This document shows, piece after piece, positions 63,367 to 64,000 of a DNA stretch of 64,000 bases. Under the pieces are notes generated by a model. The model saw only the letters and a program-made list of their open reading frames with translations. It searched no databases and had not been told where the DNA came from. This DNA comes from Bacteroidota bacterium (GTDB lineage Bacteria; Bacteroidota; Ignavibacteria; Ignavibacteriales; SURF-24). Numbering within the stretch: the stretch's first letter is position 1; every line of letters starts with the position of its first letter. The stretch covers positions 1 through 64,000 of the forward strand of contig JAUZPB010000001.1 in the NCBI GenBank assembly GCA_030706145.1, written 5' to 3'. The translations under genes and the position numbers were made by a program.

Positions 63367-64000
63367 ATGCATATATTAACATACAAGCCCGAGGATATTC
63401 CATTTCATTTAAGTTCGTTTGGTAAGTTTCTACGCACAGGCAGAAATTTTGAGAACCTAGAGCCTCATCTTGGCATGTGCCAGGCATTATATAGGAAGTA
63501 CATTCACCTTATCACCCCCAGGATTATATTTACCACATGTAAAATAACAAACATAGATCATGCTCTTATGCGAATAGATCTTGCAGGTAATATTTCATTT
63601 AAGGGTAAAGGTATCTATAAGCTTTTACGAGGATCCGAAAGTGTAATTGCATATTGTTTTACCCTTGGCCCTGCATTAGATGAAGAGATCTCTAAGGTGC
63701 AGAAAAGTAGCATTTATGAAGCATTTATATTAGATGCAATAGCTTCCACAATCATATCCGGAATTCAGGACCTATTCATAGAAGAAGTTGAAAAACTCCC
63801 GGAAGCAGGAAATACGTCTGTTACAAAGAGATTCTCACCTGGTTATGCAGGTTGGGAGCTTAAAGAACAAAGGCAATTATATGAACTTTTAGAGCCAGGG
63901 ACCATAGGTGTTGTTTTGACAGAAGATCATGTTTTGCTTCCTACAAAATCTGTTACAGGCGTCTATGGTATTTACAAGTCAAATATAGACTCGCCTTGGC
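63367..64000 (+). CDS. Protein with MetH-activation-like domain (cut by window edge)
   Basis: An open frame from ATG 63367 runs off the right edge after 211 codons. An in-frame TAA directly precedes the ATG, so this is the first possible start. The protein begins MHILTYKPEDIPFHLSSFGK and later has YCFTLGPALDEEIS, DAIASTIISGIQDLFIEEVE, RFSPGYAGWELKEQRQLYEL and VLLPTKSVTGVYG. The RFSPGYxxWxLxEQ and PxKSVxG elements are typical of the vitamin B12-dependent methionine synthase activation domain, which binds SAM. It stands here as a separate protein next to the ASKHA activator, 79 bases apart. The two probably serve a corrinoid methyltransferase encoded to the right. Confidence 0.85.
   Translation, partial: MHILTYKPEDIPFHLSSFGKFLRTGRNFENLEPHLGMCQALYRKYIHLITPRIIFTTCKITNIDHALMRIDLAGNISFKGKGIYKLLRGSESVIAYCFTLGPALDEEISKVQKSSIYEAFILDAIASTIISGIQDLFIEEVEKLPEAGNTSVTKRFSPGYAGWELKEQRQLYELLEPGTIGVVLTEDHVLLPTKSVTGVYGIYKSNIDSPW

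Noticed and set aside
1-64000. tRNA, rRNA, insertion sequences or phage genes
   Set aside because: I read the intergenic regions by eye and found no cloverleaf, rRNA-like, transposase or integrase signal. A tRNAscan and profile search would settle this.

Overview
The window is a low-GC (roughly one third to two fifths G+C by eye) stretch of a Gram-negative bacterial chromosome. Lipid A genes (lpxB, lpxK, waaA), a C-terminal secretion domain of the Type IX system family (start of its motif: LDQNFPNPFSDSTTIKY), a DUF5020 outer-membrane protein and SpoIIE/STAS partner-switch genes together point to the Bacteroidota/Chlorobiota/Ignavibacteriota (FCB) group, most like an Ignavibacteria- or Kapabacteria-type lineage. 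That placement is inference from gene content and protein style. I found no rRNA, tRNA, CRISPR array, prophage or insertion sequence, and coding density is high.

Layout. 0-24.5 kb is almost entirely minus-strand: a cut small membrane protein; recN-nudix-hemW; queA-ispD; a pyruvate phosphate dikinase with a histone-like lysine/alanine tail; the lipid A block (ICMT-like methyltransferase, lpxB, DUF374 acyltransferase, lpxK); a MtnX-like phosphatase; smc overlapping a T9SS cargo protein; a large GH2-like/membrane fusion; and mrp-nfu-tpiA. 24.9-27.0 kb is a short plus-strand group: a GNAT acetyltransferase, a Cys-rich mini-protein, a fungal-type cytosine deaminase and an MJ0936/YfcE-type phosphodiesterase. 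27.1-36.4 kb (minus) is a signalling island with three SpoIIE/PP2C phosphatases carrying different sensor modules, a STAS antagonist, an RsbW-like kinase, an ECF sigma factor and a membrane protein. A second STAS gene lies just across a divergent promoter region at 36.7 kb. 37-42 kb holds purA, a cell-wall amidase coupled to an orphan histidine kinase, and nadA. 43-50 kb holds a possible structured RNA, a PaaE-like reductase, a YtcJ-like amidohydrolase and a heterodimeric ABC exporter. 50.6-61 kb holds FBPase, a GT9 transferase with waaA, two unknown proteins, DUF5020 with a purine permease, a rhomboid protease and PEP carboxykinase. The window closes with a RamA/RACE-type ASKHA corrinoid activator and a cut gene with a MetH-activation-like domain.

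How the genes fit together. PPDK, PEPCK, FBPase and triose-phosphate isomerase cover the reversible lower and upper ends of gluconeogenesis. LpxB, LpxK, WaaA and a heptosyltransferase-like GT9 enzyme make the lipid A/inner-core unit. The signalling island can be read as several stress inputs converging on one anti-sigma/antagonist switch, but no obvious cognate SigB-like sigma factor lies beside it. The two genes at the right edge look like the start of a cobalamin-enzyme reactivation operon that continues outside the window.

The best candidates for something new are the PPDK tail, the GH2-like membrane fusion that has lost its acid/base Glu, the corrinoid pair at the right edge, the multi-phosphatase switch, and the multi-hairpin intergenic element near 43.1-43.3 kb.
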